Assembly: GCA_022750295.1 (NCBI GenBank)
Contig: JAKIVZ010000001.1
Location: 69,651-133,650 of the forward strand
Length of the DNA: 64,000 nt
DNA from: Candidatus Lutacidiplasma silvani
GTDB taxonomy: Archaea; Thermoplasmatota; Thermoplasmata; Lutacidiplasmatales; UBA184
Direction of reading: 5' to 3'
Part shown: positions 1 through 9,284 of the stretch, one piece after another
Layout of the letters: each line of letters opens with the position of its first letter
How positions within the stretch are numbered: the first letter of the stretch is position 1
Made by a program: the position numbers and the translations under genes
Notes under the pieces: generated by a model
Told to the model about the DNA's origin: nothing
Database searches by the model: none
Seen by the model: the letters and a program-made list of their open reading frames with translations, nothing else

Positions 1-822
1 GACCCGGACGCCACCGGATGCCTCACGATCCAGGAGAACTCGATCGCGAACGGCGTGGCGGACCAGAACAACAAGGGCCAGTACTGGACCCAGAACGTCC
101 CCGAGGTCGCGCTCGATGGTAGTTGCTCGTCGCCCTGCGTCACGGGCGATTACAGCGTCACCTGGCTCGACAACATCTGGAACTTCAGCAGCACGGCGTC
201 CTACCTGAACCCGGCCACAACGATCGGGAACGGCCAGAGCGCCTGCTCCTCTTGGGGGGTCGGTACCGCCGGGACGCTGAATTACTACGCCTGCGTTGGG
301 CCGACCGACTACGGCCTCACCCTTCCGTTCACGATTTGGGCGATGACCAGCGTCGGACCGAACACAAACGCCTACTATGGCCCATGCGTCGGCGCGAGCC
401 ACTCGTGCGTGGCATTCTGGGGCGCTATCTTCGAGGGAGCCACCGAGAGCTACTACGGCTGGTACGACTCAATCGCGTTCACCGCCGGCAGCCATGGCGC
501 CGGTAGCCCGACGTTCCGGATCGGGAACGCCACCACGCCGTTCGGGCTCCCGTACGACGCGGAGTGGGTAATGGGCGGCCCCGGTGGCGGTTCCTCGGTC
601 AAGGTGACAAACTCGAACGTCATGCTGCAGTCGGAGTTCAACACCGGCGTCGGCTCGTCCGGGACGGCGACCGGGACCTGGATGAACGTCAAGCACGCCT
701 GGTCGTCCGGGGAGGACACGGCCGAGAGCGTGACGAACGTCGATATGCAGAGCTACTTCGGCAGCCGCTACCTCGCCACGGCGACGAAGGGGACGAACAA
801 CCCGCACACGAGCCTCTGGTAG
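1..822 (+). CDS. Thermopsin-like (peptidase A5) secreted protease, C-terminal part
   Basis: The open frame enters from the left edge without a start, so this is the C-terminal ~273 residues of a longer protein. Seen: 'YWTQNVPEVAL', 'DNIWNFSS', 'YYGWYDSIAF' and 'AEWVMGGPGGGSS', an order and wording typical of thermopsin-family acid proteases (MEROPS A5), including the late GGPGGGS element. Several Cys pairs suggest an extracellular, disulfide-bonded domain. Thermopsins are secreted acid endopeptidases of acidophilic archaea. The N-terminal signal peptide and catalytic region lie outside the window. No C-terminal membrane anchor is present; the protein ends at 'NPHTSLW'. Family call is by motif recognition, moderately confident. 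Confidence 0.72.
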   Translation, partial: DPDATGCLTIQENSIANGVADQNNKGQYWTQNVPEVALDGSCSSPCVTGDYSVTWLDNIWNFSSTASYLNPATTIGNGQSACSSWGVGTAGTLNYYACVGPTDYGLTLPFTIWAMTSVGPNTNAYYGPCVGASHSCVAFWGAIFEGATESYYGWYDSIAFTAGSHGAGSPTFRIGNATTPFGLPYDAEWVMGGPGGGSSVKVTNSNVMLQSEFNTGVGSSGTATGTWMNVKHAWSSGEDTAESVTNVDMQSYFGSRYLATATKGTNNPHTSLW

Positions 823-1935
823 GTGGCCGCCAACCCGACGGCGAGGCCCGGGATCCCCCGTCTGTGGGCCCCGGGTCTCCCGAATTTCCCCCAAACGACC
901 GGCTGCGGGAGTCCGGCCAGACCGGGCAACGGTCCAGACGACGGCCCCACGGCTCGTCGATGCGGTCTCGCGCCGGACGTTGAGGGACCGGCGCCAAGGC
1001 TTGGGACCCGGGGCTCCTCCGAGACACTCCGCGGTTGACCGTAGGGGTCTCCACGGAGCGGAGGAGGCCCCCGGCGTTTCCTTCATCCTACCCTGCCGGA
1101 AATCCGCCCTCACCGCCGGGAGACCGTGGGTTCGGGCGAGGGGGAGGCCCCGCGAGCGAGGATAGGGGGGCATCCCCCCTCACCCGAACCTTCCGGACCC
1201 GGCCGGAGCGACGCCAGAACAGAGGCCGTATGCCGGCTCCCTGGAGAGTACCGATAAGGTCGAAGAGAGGGACCCTGGCCGTCCCGTCGGTGCTCGGCGT
1301 GGGGAGTGCGGTCATGTTCCGGGTGCCTGCGCAAGCCTCATCCGTACCACGGCTCACCACCACCTCGAACCTCGGCCGCTGCTCCGTGCCCACGCCGGCG
1401 GAGCGGACGATGGGCGCCCCGGGCCCAGTGCGCGGCCCGTTGGTGGCGATCCGCCCGAAGAAACTCGCCGACGCGGGGTACCCTCCGACCGTGTCAGCGC
1501 CCCATGCGAGCGCGCACTCGGTCAACCCGGGCCGCCCGGCGGCGGCGTCCCCCATCGGCCGAACCGACGATCCCTTCACGCCGACGGGCACCAGCTACAG
1601 CCACACGGCGGCCCCGCTGACGGCCCACGCCGATCTCTCGGTCCGGAAGGTCGGCGGCGCCACCGGCGGCAGGGCTCAGGGCCACGGCGCTTCCTCCAGA
1701 ATCACCGATTCCAGGGTCAGCGATCGGTTCGGGTCGGGGGCCGGGCGATTCCGACCGACAGGCTCGGGCGAGTGAATCAAACCTTCCTGCGATTGGGATT
1801 TCGCCCATCGCCTTCTTGGGCCCCTCGCGCATCCGTCGCGGGCCGGGGGACGTCGCCGGACCTGGGTTCGGGGGCGGAACGATCGAACGCACGGGCCCCG
1901 GGCGTTCGGAATCCCCGCCAAAGCAGGAGGAACAA
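823..1935. other. 1.1-kb gene-poor stretch with one palindromic repeat
   Basis: All frames here stay open for long distances because GC is very high, but none of the translations (Arg/Pro/Gly/Ser-rich on both strands) resembles a protein family or has a hydrophobic core. I see no tRNA. The only clear structure is the GC hairpin at 1164-1180. A purine-rich AGGAGG at 1925-1930 at the right edge serves the next gene. It may hold decayed sequence or a structured RNA that I cannot recognise. Confidence 0.5.
1164..1190 (-). repeat. GC-rich palindromic repeat, copy A
   Basis: A perfect hairpin (AGGGGGG, loop CAT, CCCCCCT at 1164-1180) is followed by CACCCGAACC. On the minus strand this reads GGTTCGGGTG-AGGGGGG-ATG-CCCCCC, the same as the element at 3712-3736. 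Two further cores lie at 3746-3760 and 7042-7057. It is too short to encode anything. It could be a REP-like element or a terminator hairpin. Confidence 0.7.
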
Positions 1936-3462
1936 GTGGCGAAAACAGCGATGCGGATTGGACTCGGGACGATTGGGGCGATTGCAGCCGTACTGCTGCT
2001 GATGCCGTTCACGGCGGCCTCGCCGGTCGGTGGGATTGCCGATGGGAAGGCGGGCGCCGTGCACGAGGTGGGTCGCGCGGCCCCGTCCGTGCCGTTCGGC
2101 GACCTCACGCTCGGCGGTGGCGCCCTCGGAGCGTTCGCCCTTGCCTCGGGCCCATCGGCGAGCGGTGCCACGGCGGTCGCTTCCCCTGTGCGAGGACCCG
2201 TCGCTGCCGCCAAGCATCCGACGAGCCCGCAACCGGTCGCCCAGCTCACCGGACTCAACGAAACGAAGGCCCTTGGGCCAGCCGGAAACCCGTCGGTCGG
2301 CGTCAGCGGGACCTATCTCGTCGAAGTCGCCGGGTACTCTTTGCGGATCGAGTCGCCGACCGGCAAGACGGTGTACTCGACGCTCACCCTCGCGAAGTTC
2401 TTCAACATCTCCAAGACGGACTCGTTGTTCTACAGTCACGTCGTGTACGACTCGATGTCGGGACGGTGGCTGATCTCGACCTTGGACCTGACGACCGCGA
2501 TCGACTATTTCTCCGTCTCCAAGACAAACTCGCCGCTCGGCGCGTTCTACGCCTATACGATCTACGTGACGTACGGGAGCCGGGCGAATGAGTTCATGGA
2601 CTACCCCCAGTGGGGGGTCAGTGCGACGTACTGGGCGTTGGGGGTGGACGTTTGGAACTCCACCGCGAACACGTTCATCGGGAGCGCCGTAGTCCTGTTC
2701 GGGAAGATCAAGCTCGACTCTGGGATGTGGAGCCCGCAGGCGTTCGCCTCGGGCGACTTGTCCATCACGCCCGCGATCGCGATCTCGAACAATGCGACCG
2801 GAACCCCCACGGAATACGCCACCAGCACGATCGGATACTCGTCGTCCACGACCCTGGCCGTGTTGGCGTTCACCGGCACCGTACCCCACGCGAGTGTCGT
2901 CACGACCAACTACGCGATTGCGTCGACCGGGTCGCTCCCCGCCATCCCCCAGCCAGGGACCACGGTCGGCCTCGAATCCGCCGCGGACCGCGTCCTCAGC
3001 GCGAGCTGGTCGTACGCCGGCGCTACCCTGTGGGTGACCTACACCACCGCGTGCACTCCGGCGGGAGACGCCACCAGCCGTACCTGCTTGCGGGTCGATG
3101 CGATCACCACGCCGACCAACACGCTGAGCCAGGACCAGAACGTCGGAGTGGCCGGTATGTACCTGTTCGCCGGCTCGCTCACGGCCATGAACAACGGGAC
3201 GGGGTATCTGATGGAGTTCGGCTACACGGGCGGCCTCACGTACCCGAGCCTCGCGGTGACGGGGCAGGCGACCACCGACTCGTACGGCACCTATCGCGGC
3301 CCCATCCCGGTATTCTCCGGCTCCTCGTACGACTCGAGCGGCTACTCGGAACTCGCGACCAGCACACAGTTCCTGAAGACGACCCAGGGGACCGCCTGGA
3401 GCGCCGGGGCGACAGACTCCACCTCCGGCTGGCAGACGGAGATCGTCCACTACACGTTCTGA
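1936..3462 (+). CDS. Secreted protein with propeller-like repeats, unknown function
   Basis: 508 residues. The start is GTG at 1936, chosen because AGGAGG (1925-1930) sits five bases upstream and the N-terminus then becomes a signal peptide (positive residues, then 'IGAIAAVLLLMPFTAA'). The mature part contains 'YDSMSGRWLISTLDL', 'YPQWGVSATYWALGVDVW' and aromatic/Gly-rich strands that look like a beta-propeller of the kind found in secreted archaeal and bacterial proteins. No catalytic motif is evident. A single Cys pair (about residues 373 and 383) may form a disulfide. No C-terminal anchor is seen, so it is probably released or held by partners. It lies among other surface proteins. Function unknown. 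Confidence 0.8.
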   Translation: MAKTAMRIGLGTIGAIAAVLLLMPFTAASPVGGIADGKAGAVHEVGRAAPSVPFGDLTLGGGALGAFALASGPSASGATAVASPVRGPVAAAKHPTSPQPVAQLTGLNETKALGPAGNPSVGVSGTYLVEVAGYSLRIESPTGKTVYSTLTLAKFFNISKTDSLFYSHVVYDSMSGRWLISTLDLTTAIDYFSVSKTNSPLGAFYAYTIYVTYGSRANEFMDYPQWGVSATYWALGVDVWNSTANTFIGSAVVLFGKIKLDSGMWSPQAFASGDLSITPAIAISNNATGTPTEYATSTIGYSSSTTLAVLAFTGTVPHASVVTTNYAIASTGSLPAIPQPGTTVGLESAADRVLSASWSYAGATLWVTYTTACTPAGDATSRTCLRVDAITTPTNTLSQDQNVGVAGMYLFAGSLTAMNNGTGYLMEFGYTGGLTYPSLAVTGQATTDSYGTYRGPIPVFSGSSYDSSGYSELATSTQFLKTTQGTAWSAGATDSTSGWQTEIVHYTF

Positions 3463-3711
3463 GGGGACGGAGCGGCAATCCAACCTCTTCCTCCAGGGAC
3501 GAGAATCCCGCTCCCGAACGGGGTCCGCCGGGGGGAATCGCTGCGCGAGTCCCCCGGCAATCGCTTCCTCGGCCGGGGCGACGACGAACTATGGGGGACG
3601 GCGGCGACGGCCGCCCACCGTGCGGCGAGCCGGGGCGGACGCGGAGAGAGTTGGCGGAATCGGCGTTCCGTCCGGAGGGCCAAATCGGTGTCACCGGATC
3701 GGCAGGTCGAG

Positions 3712-3773
3712 ATTCGGGTGAGGGGGGATGCCCCCCGAAGGAGATGGGGGGGCATCCCCCGCACCAAGACCCG
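3712..3773. repeat. Palindromic repeat copies B and C, head to head
   Basis: Copy B on the plus strand (3712-3736) has the left flank TTCGGGTG and the core AGGGGGGATGCCCCCC. Copy C on the minus strand (3746-3773) has the left flank CGGGTCTTGGTGC and the core GGGGGATGCCCCCCC. The spacer GAAGGAGATGGG between them also occurs right of the core at 7058-7069. Flank C and the spacer recombined would give the copy next to tRNA-Val. Both cores fold as strong hairpins. The truncated cas1 frame opens inside this element. Confidence 0.75.
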
Positions 3774-4472
3774 ACGACCCCGCTTCGCCAGCTGGCCGGG
3801 CCAGTAAGCGTCCGGCAATTCCGAGCCGCATCGAGCCTCACAAGCGAGGGCATCTTCCCACGATTGCCCCAAGTTGAGGCTCTACAAGCCCAATTCACGC
3901 GGGCGGCCGGAGGCTCGGACCCGACCATCGGGTATCTTCACTCGATCGCCGCCTCCAAGCATCCCTTGGTCTACGACTTCCAGGAACTCGGACGGGCTCT
4001 GGTCGACTCGGTCGTCTTGGAGCTGGTTCGGGCCGAACCCTCGGTCCGAAAGAAGGGCGCCTTCCTACGAACGACCGACTGGGGGCTCAGGCTGGCCCCG
4101 GAAACGGCCCAGAAGCTCGTCCAAAGGCTCGCCTACGCGTTTTCCCGCAAGATCCCGGGGAAGCGGCCCATGACCTGGGAGACAGCCCTTCTCCGCGAGG
4201 CTCAACGGTTCGCTGAGGAAGTCTCGACCGAACGGAGGAAGACCCGAGCGTTTTCCTTCGAACTCCCCCTTCCCGAGATCCACCCTGAGACGCTGGAGGG
4301 CGCCGACCTGACGGCCAAGATTGCGGACCTGACAGTCGCCCAAGCCCGGAAGCTCGGGATTCCGAAGACGACGCTCTGGTATCAGCAGAAGCGGCTGAGG
4401 GAGGGGGCGCCGGTGAGGCTGTATCGGAGGAGGGCGAGCCGGGTCGAGCCGCCGTCGACGATTCGGGATTAG
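3744..4472 (+). pseudogene. cas1: Truncated orphan Cas1 (C-terminal catalytic half)
   Basis: From about residue 55 the frame reads 'GSDPTIGYLHSIAASKHPLVYDFQELGRALVD', here cited only as motif: DPxxGYLH followed by a D-F-Q-E helix. This matches the Cas1 C-terminal domain, whose conserved His (GFLH) and Asp/Glu-Asp pair bind metal. A helical stretch follows, then a C-terminal HTH-like extension ('LTVAQARKLGIPKTTLWY'). The Cas1 N-terminal beta domain and the first catalytic Glu are missing; upstream sequence has no good start and runs into palindromic repeats. No cas2, other cas gene or repeat-spacer array is in the window. Probably a dead remnant of a CRISPR locus or of a Cas1-bearing mobile element. 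The only ATG is inside the repeat at 3744, so the true extent is uncertain. Confidence 0.65.
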
Positions 4473-6865
4473 CGAGGGGGAGAGGAGTCCGTCGATCCAT
4501 TGGGAGGCGAGATCGGCTCGCGATTCGAGCGGCGCCCTGGCCGCCCAAGGGCGATCGCCCCGATGACCACTCCGGCCGATAGCGCGACGGCGACGGCGGC
4601 AATCGTCCACGCCAGCGCAACCTGGCCCGCCGGGGCGGTGCTCGTGCCAGTTGGCGTCGAAGCGACGACCGAGATGATTGTCGAGGCGGTCGCGGTGCGA
4701 CCTGAGGCGTCCTCGACTGTCAGGCTCACAAGGTAGCGACCCGGCGCCTGGAACTCGTGGAGGGCGTTCGTCGCGGCGCTCATTGCGCCGTCTCCGAACG
4801 ACCACGCGAAGGTGTATCCGGGAGCGCCTCCGCTCGCCTCGGCCTCGAACCGTACCGGGAGCGGAGCCAGACCCCCGGAGACGTTCGCAAAGATTGAGGC
4901 GTTTAGCCGAATGGACAGGTTGACCGTGGCCGTCGCAACGGCACCGAGCGAATCGACGACACGCATCGAGCTCACGAACGGGCCGTTGGTCGTGAAAATA
5001 TGGGTGATGTTCGATAGGTTCCCGCCAATCCCTCCGTCTCCGAATGCCCAGCTGTACGTATAGGGGCCGACTCCCCCGCCGACAGTCGCGGTAAAGTTCA
5101 CCGGACGAGCGAGGTCGACGGGATTCGGCGTCGCGACGAGAGTGCCAACCTTCAGGGCGGACTGTACCACGAGCGAAAAGTTCTCGGAACCCGATTCTCC
5201 GCGAGAATCGTTCACCCACCCGCGGACGCCGTACGTGCCCGCCGATGTGTAGACATGTACCGGCGACGAAGCATTGCTGGCGTTGCCGTCACCGAAGTTC
5301 CACGCGAAGGCGTACGGGCCGATGCCGCCCGACCTCGTCCCGTTGAACTGCGTGGCGATGCCGGCTTCTGTGGGGTTCGGCAGCGCGAGGAACGTGGCAG
5401 CTGGAGTCGGGCCCACGGAGACCACGCTATAGCCGACGACACCGGTGCCGTTCGTATCCGTGACCCGGACTGAGACATTGAACGATCCGGTGCCGCTGTA
5501 TGAGTGAATCGGAGCGACGGAGGAGCTCGTCGCCCCGTCGCCGAAGCTCCAATTGTAGGAGTACGGTGGGTCGCCGCCGTACGTCTGGGCAGAGAATTGC
5601 ACGGGCGCGCCAGCGTCCGTCGAAGACGGGTTTGCCTGAACGCCACCGACGGAAAGCCGAGCCGAACCCCAGAACCACGTGGTTGAGCCCCAGCCGGTGG
5701 TAATCACGCCGTTCAAGTTCGGGTCATACGAGAGGACCTCGTTCCATTCCACAGGAGAGTCGAAGGACCCGACGAACGTCCAATTGTCATCCTCGAAGAC
5801 CGAGGTGTTGTAGATGTAAACCGGCCGACCCGAGATGTTCGTGGCATTGTAGAAGGAATACCCTACGAGGGCGCCTTGGGCGGCGTCGTACGCGAGGCCA
5901 GAATCGACGAACCACCTGCCGCCGTAGCTCACGTTGACGGCGGACCACGATCCGCCCGAAAAGGCCCACGTATAGTTCGCCTCTCCCCCGAAGAAGTAGA
6001 CCTCCTGATCCGCGGCGTCGTAGCTCATCCAACCGCCGATGGCAGACCCGTTGATGTTCGGCTGCGTCGACCCGGACCCGGTGAACAGCTCCGTCCAGTT
6101 CCCGGCGTGGAATGTCCAGGTTTCCGGGGTGGACGGTCCGTACGAGAGATTTCGGACGGAGTCGTAGAGAACAACGTACCCATCCTTCGCGTCGTAGGCC
6201 ATTCCGACGACGTAATCGTTGCCGTCTTCAAGGAGCGGCGGCGTGTGAGTGGTCGGGAGCATTCGCCAGTGTCCCGACTGGAAGACCCAGGTGGAGTTAC
6301 AGCTCGGGAATGGTTGTGCACAGGTCTCGAACGAAATTCCGCCGAAGGCCAGTAGGTAACCGTCCGCGACGTCATAGACCAGGCCCATCCGTCCGGAACC
6401 CGGGGGGGCGGTCGTGAGCGAAAGGTTGACCCAGGTACCGTTCTGGTATGCCCACGTGTAGTTGTCGTAGCCCCAGACGTTAGGAGGTGAACCACCGAAC
6501 AGAATCGTCTCGTTCTCCGCGGGATCGAACGCCATGGAAGTCACTTCCATGCGGGGAGACGGCCCAGAGCGCGCCGTGATGTTGGTCCAACTTGTACTGT
6601 TGAACGCCGACGTGGCATGTACGGCCGCGGTCTCCGCCTCGGGGGGGCGCGAGGAGGAGGCGGCAAGGTCAGATCCCCGCGAGGCGCCGGGTTCCCGTCC
6701 CTGCGAGATGGCCGTCGGGAATCGCTCTACCTGGAGCGTCCCCAACCAGGGCAAGCCTGAAGCCATAAGCAGCGCGACGACTAACGTGCAACCGGCCGTC
6801 GCGATTAGGGACTCCGCAATATGCCGACGAGCCGGGCGAACGGGAGTAGTGCGACCGGGCGACAT
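4469..6865 (-). CDS. Secreted kelch-like/PKD-repeat surface protein with C-terminal anchor
   Basis: 798 residues. Order: basic N-terminus and hydrophobic segment (signal/anchor, ~20-45); kelch/galactose-oxidase-like blades (~95-410; 'TILFGGSPPNVWGYDNYTWAYQ', 'DGYLLAFGG', 'QEVYFFGGEANYTWAF'); four PKD domains (~410-740) each with a W-x-FGDG core ('YNWSFGDGA', 'FAWNFGDGN', 'YSWAFGDGG', 'FAWSFGDGA'); a Thr/Ser linker; one transmembrane helix ('IAAVAVALSAGVVIGAIAL') and a short basic tail. Many NxS/T sequons suggest N-glycosylation. A TATA-like CCTTAATC lies about 28 nt before the ATG, so the message is probably leaderless. Likely a cell-surface adhesin or scaffold; ligand unknown. Its 3' end overlaps the convergent cas1 remnant by 4 bases. 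Confidence 0.88.
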   Translation of the reverse strand: MSPGRTTPVRPARRHIAESLIATAGCTLVVALLMASGLPWLGTLQVERFPTAISQGREPGASRGSDLAASSSRPPEAETAAVHATSAFNSTSWTNITARSGPSPRMEVTSMAFDPAENETILFGGSPPNVWGYDNYTWAYQNGTWVNLSLTTAPPGSGRMGLVYDVADGYLLAFGGISFETCAQPFPSCNSTWVFQSGHWRMLPTTHTPPLLEDGNDYVVGMAYDAKDGYVVLYDSVRNLSYGPSTPETWTFHAGNWTELFTGSGSTQPNINGSAIGGWMSYDAADQEVYFFGGEANYTWAFSGGSWSAVNVSYGGRWFVDSGLAYDAAQGALVGYSFYNATNISGRPVYIYNTSVFEDDNWTFVGSFDSPVEWNEVLSYDPNLNGVITTGWGSTTWFWGSARLSVGGVQANPSSTDAGAPVQFSAQTYGGDPPYSYNWSFGDGATSSSVAPIHSYSGTGSFNVSVRVTDTNGTGVVGYSVVSVGPTPAATFLALPNPTEAGIATQFNGTRSGGIGPYAFAWNFGDGNASNASSPVHVYTSAGTYGVRGWVNDSRGESGSENFSLVVQSALKVGTLVATPNPVDLARPVNFTATVGGGVGPYTYSWAFGDGGIGGNLSNITHIFTTNGPFVSSMRVVDSLGAVATATVNLSIRLNASIFANVSGGLAPLPVRFEAEASGGAPGYTFAWSFGDGAMSAATNALHEFQAPGRYLVSLTVEDASGRTATASTIISVVASTPTGTSTAPAGQVALAWTIAAVAVALSAGVVIGAIALGRPGRRSNREPISPPNGSTDSSPPR

Positions 6866-6889
6866 CCCCCGGCGCTGGGACGCCTTCGC

Positions 6890-6898
6890 GGATTAAGG
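6890..6898 (-). promoter_or_regulatory. TATA-like box for the kelch/PKD gene
   Basis: The minus strand reads GCCTTAATCC, centred about 28 nt upstream of the ATG at 6865. This spacing fits an archaeal leaderless promoter. Confidence 0.5.
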
Positions 6899-7029
6899 CA
6901 TCGAGCCCGTGCGCTAGGTGGCGTCCCGCGCCCCGGCATCGGGTGGGACGAGGGAGAGACTCCCCGGCCCGGATCGTCCCGTGCAAAGGGGCCCGAAACT
7001 CATCCGAGTCCGGGTAGGTCCGGTCGAAG

Positions 7030-7066
7030 CGGGTCTTGGTGCGGGGGATGCCCCCCCGAAGGAGAT
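7030..7066 (+). repeat. Palindromic repeat copy D, abutting tRNA-Val
   Basis: Reads CGGGTCTTGGTGC-GGGGGATGCCCCCCC-GAAGGAGATGGG. The left flank matches copy C and the right flank matches the B/C spacer at 3737-3748. On the minus strand the hairpin lies directly after the tRNA-Val 3' end, so here it could also act as a terminator or processing signal. Confidence 0.7.
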
Positions 7067-7138
7067 GGGCTCGGCCGGATTCGAACCGGCGGTCTTCGCT
7101 GTGTGAGAGCGACGTCTTAACCGCTGGACTACGAGCCC
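7067..7138 (-). tRNA. tRNA-Val (CAC)
   Basis: 72 nt on the minus strand. Acceptor GGGCTCG pairs with CGAGCCC; D-arm GTCC/AGAC; anticodon stem TCGCT/AGCGA around loop CTCACAC, giving anticodon CAC; T-stem GCCGG/CCGGC with loop TTCGAAT. No intron. CCA is not encoded. Confidence 0.95.
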
Positions 7139-7260
7139 TTCCGTTCGGCGAGTACCCACCTCCGATAAGCCTCACTCACCGGGACTCGGGGGCCCCGCGA
7201 CCCCGATTCCCGAGCGCACGAACTTCGGCCACCGCGAGCGGAGCGGGTCGGTTCGGGAGG

Positions 7261-8640
7261 CTACACGTCGATGGCCGCCGGAACCCGGCCCCGACGGATC
7301 GCTCGGAGCAGGGCGGTATGGTCGGCGACCGTCTGGTCGGCGTACGATTCCGCGAACCTCGCCAACGCCTCGTCGAAGCTCGGCTTCTCGCCCAGGTACC
7401 CGCTGATCGTCGTGGGGTCCCCCGACCGGGCGTGGGCCCGGGCGAGAGCGGCCCCGCAGAGCTCGGCCTGCCCCGCGAGCGTCTTCGCGCCCATGCCGGC
7501 GACGTCGGAGGAGAACTTCATGTCTCGAAGCTGGCGGACGTAGTAGTCGCGCCCCCCGGACACGCTCCACCCTAGGGCGACGTCGCTCGCTTGCTGGACG
7601 AGATGTTGTCCGGCGACGACCCGTTCGGCATGGCTCGCGTACCGGCTGGCGCCGGCGTACGGCTCCAAGACCGACGCGACCGCCTGCTTCAGCTGGAGGA
7701 ACAACGGGTCCTCGACGTCCGAGTCTCCGAGGAGCAGAAGGACCGAGCAGTCGGTCCCAACACTCCCCACGCCGACGATCTTTTGGGCGGTGTCGACGAG
7801 CTCGTACCGCCGGAGGAGGATCCGTCGCTCCTCCGGTAAGCTCCGCAAATAGCGCCGGAAGGTCTCCGTCGCAAACTGGGACCGGCTGTCCTTCGGGTAG
7901 TGGACGATGAGGGGAGGGTCGTCCCGGATCCGGAGGTCCCCGCCGACCTTCTCCACCATGCGGGGGTAGGCGTAGAGGCCGGTCCGTCGCCGGGCCTTGT
8001 GGAACGCCTGACCGAGGAGGCGCCGGCCGCGCCGGTCGACGGGGTCGGGGATGTTCCGTCGGTCGATGTGGGAGTACCAGATGTCGAAGTAGCTCTCGGA
8101 GGCGAACGCGTGCATTCGTTCCCGGTACGACCGGATCGCCGCGACCGCGGCCGCGTGGCCCGCGCCCTTCGGCAACCGGTTGTGTCGCGACGCTACCACG
8201 AGGCTCGCGGCGAGTCGTTTGAGGTCCCACTCGAACGGGCCGGGGAGCGTCTCGTCGAAGTCGTTGGCGTCAAAGACCCGGTCCCGCTCGGGGGTCGCGA
8301 AGATCCCGAAGTTGCTGAGGTGGGCGTCCCCGCACAGCTGGACGCGGAGTCCGGTGGTCGGGGTGGACGCAAGGTCGTGCGCCATGACGCTCGCCGAACC
8401 CCGAAGGTAGGCGAACGGCGAGAGCGACATCCGGCCGATCCGGATCGGGATCAGCTCGGGGATCCGGCCGCGATTCGAATCCTCGAGCAGTTCGATGGGG
8501 TCGGGTCGGTCCGAGGGCGTCTGCCATGTTGCCTGGGCCGGGCGAGGGACCTTGCGACGCAGTGCCTTGCCCGCGGCGTACCGGGCCGCGCGCGTCCGCC
8601 GGCCCCGGGATCTCCGCGCGCCGGTCGATCGGGCGGGCAT
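7261..8640 (-). CDS. DUF2252 family protein
   Basis: 459 residues with the full DUF2252 pattern: 'LCGDAHLSNFGIF' with 'FDANDFDETLPGPFEWDLKRLAAS' (about residues 100-140), then 'YVRQLRDMKFSSDV' and 'CGAALARAHARSGD' near the end. DUF2252 is distantly related to protein-kinase/aminoglycoside-phosphotransferase folds; the GDAHLxN and DFD motifs correspond to catalytic-loop and metal-binding positions of such kinases. Substrate unknown. The basic Arg-rich N-terminus (residues 1-30) may be an extension. It lies 12 bases downstream of the next membrane-protein gene on the same strand, so the two may be co-transcribed. Confidence 0.88.
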   Translation of the reverse strand: MPARSTGARRSRGRRTRAARYAAGKALRRKVPRPAQATWQTPSDRPDPIELLEDSNRGRIPELIPIRIGRMSLSPFAYLRGSASVMAHDLASTPTTGLRVQLCGDAHLSNFGIFATPERDRVFDANDFDETLPGPFEWDLKRLAASLVVASRHNRLPKGAGHAAAVAAIRSYRERMHAFASESYFDIWYSHIDRRNIPDPVDRRGRRLLGQAFHKARRRTGLYAYPRMVEKVGGDLRIRDDPPLIVHYPKDSRSQFATETFRRYLRSLPEERRILLRRYELVDTAQKIVGVGSVGTDCSVLLLLGDSDVEDPLFLQLKQAVASVLEPYAGASRYASHAERVVAGQHLVQQASDVALGWSVSGGRDYYVRQLRDMKFSSDVAGMGAKTLAGQAELCGAALARAHARSGDPTTISGYLGEKPSFDEALARFAESYADQTVADHTALLRAIRRGRVPAAIDV

Positions 8641-8652
8641 GGGTTCCGTCCC

Positions 8653-9234
8653 CTAGCGCAGGAAGAACAGCCAGACCCAGGCGAGGACCAGCGTGGCCGC
8701 CCAGATGCCAAGGAACGTCAGCGGGAGGGTTTCGGTGAGCAGGTCGGGATTCACCTTGTCCATCCACGAGATCGAGTTCGTCCGGGAGAACCGCTCCCGG
8801 TGCGTGGCGTACGGCTGGAGCAGGTTGAGCGAGAGCGTCGCGCCCGAGCGGAGGGTGATCGGGATCCGGAGGTCGCCGGCGAGCGGGGGACTCAGGTTCT
8901 CGAGCCCGAGCGCGCACTCCCGCCACATGTTGAGGGCGTCGTTGGTCCGGTGCAGGAGGACCACCCAGACGAACGAGATGAGGATCCCCAGGCCGGCGAG
9001 GAACGTGACCACCCCCGCCAGGACGTACGCGTTCGACGGGAGGTCGGCGAGCGCGACGATCGCGCCGGTGATCAGGACGGTCCCGATGGCCGCGAAGTAC
9101 TGGGTTCGGCCCGCGACCAGGGCGGCCTCCTCGGAGGCCAGTCGCTCGTACTTGTCGTGGAGCCAGCGGGAGTCCTCGGGGGAGAGGAGGGGCGCCTTGG
9201 GTTCCCCGCCGTCCCGAGGCGGTCCGGTATCCAC
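8653..9234 (-). CDS. Predicted membrane protein, unknown function
   Basis: 193 residues, unrecognised family. Seen: a cytoplasmic helical start ('WLHDKYERLASEEAALVAGRTQYF'), two adjacent membrane helices (~52-70 and ~75-97), a soluble middle (~100-165) and a C-terminal membrane helix (~170-192, 'TLPLTFLGIWAATLVLAWVWL'). The layout recalls small SLATT-like or DUF membrane proteins, but I see no diagnostic motif. It is upstream of and close to the DUF2252 gene. Confidence 0.65.
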   Translation of the reverse strand: MDTGPPRDGGEPKAPLLSPEDSRWLHDKYERLASEEAALVAGRTQYFAAIGTVLITGAIVALADLPSNAYVLAGVVTFLAGLGILISFVWVVLLHRTNDALNMWRECALGLENLSPPLAGDLRIPITLRSGATLSLNLLQPYATHRERFSRTNSISWMDKVNPDLLTETLPLTFLGIWAATLVLAWVWLFFLR

Positions 9235-9284
9235 GATCGGCCGACCGGGTTCCGACGGTTAAAACCTCTTTTCGACGGCGGGGT

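Noticed and set aside
1035-1775. Open plus-strand frame in the 823-1935 gap
   Set aside because: Composition is typical of a random GC-rich frame, with no hydrophobic core or recognisable motif and no ribosome-binding site.
2610-4472. A 620-codon plus-strand frame covering the end of the secreted protein and cas1
   Set aside because: Only the part after ~3744 has protein-like sequence (Cas1). The first ~380 codons are the shifted frame of the 1936-3462 gene and repeat DNA.
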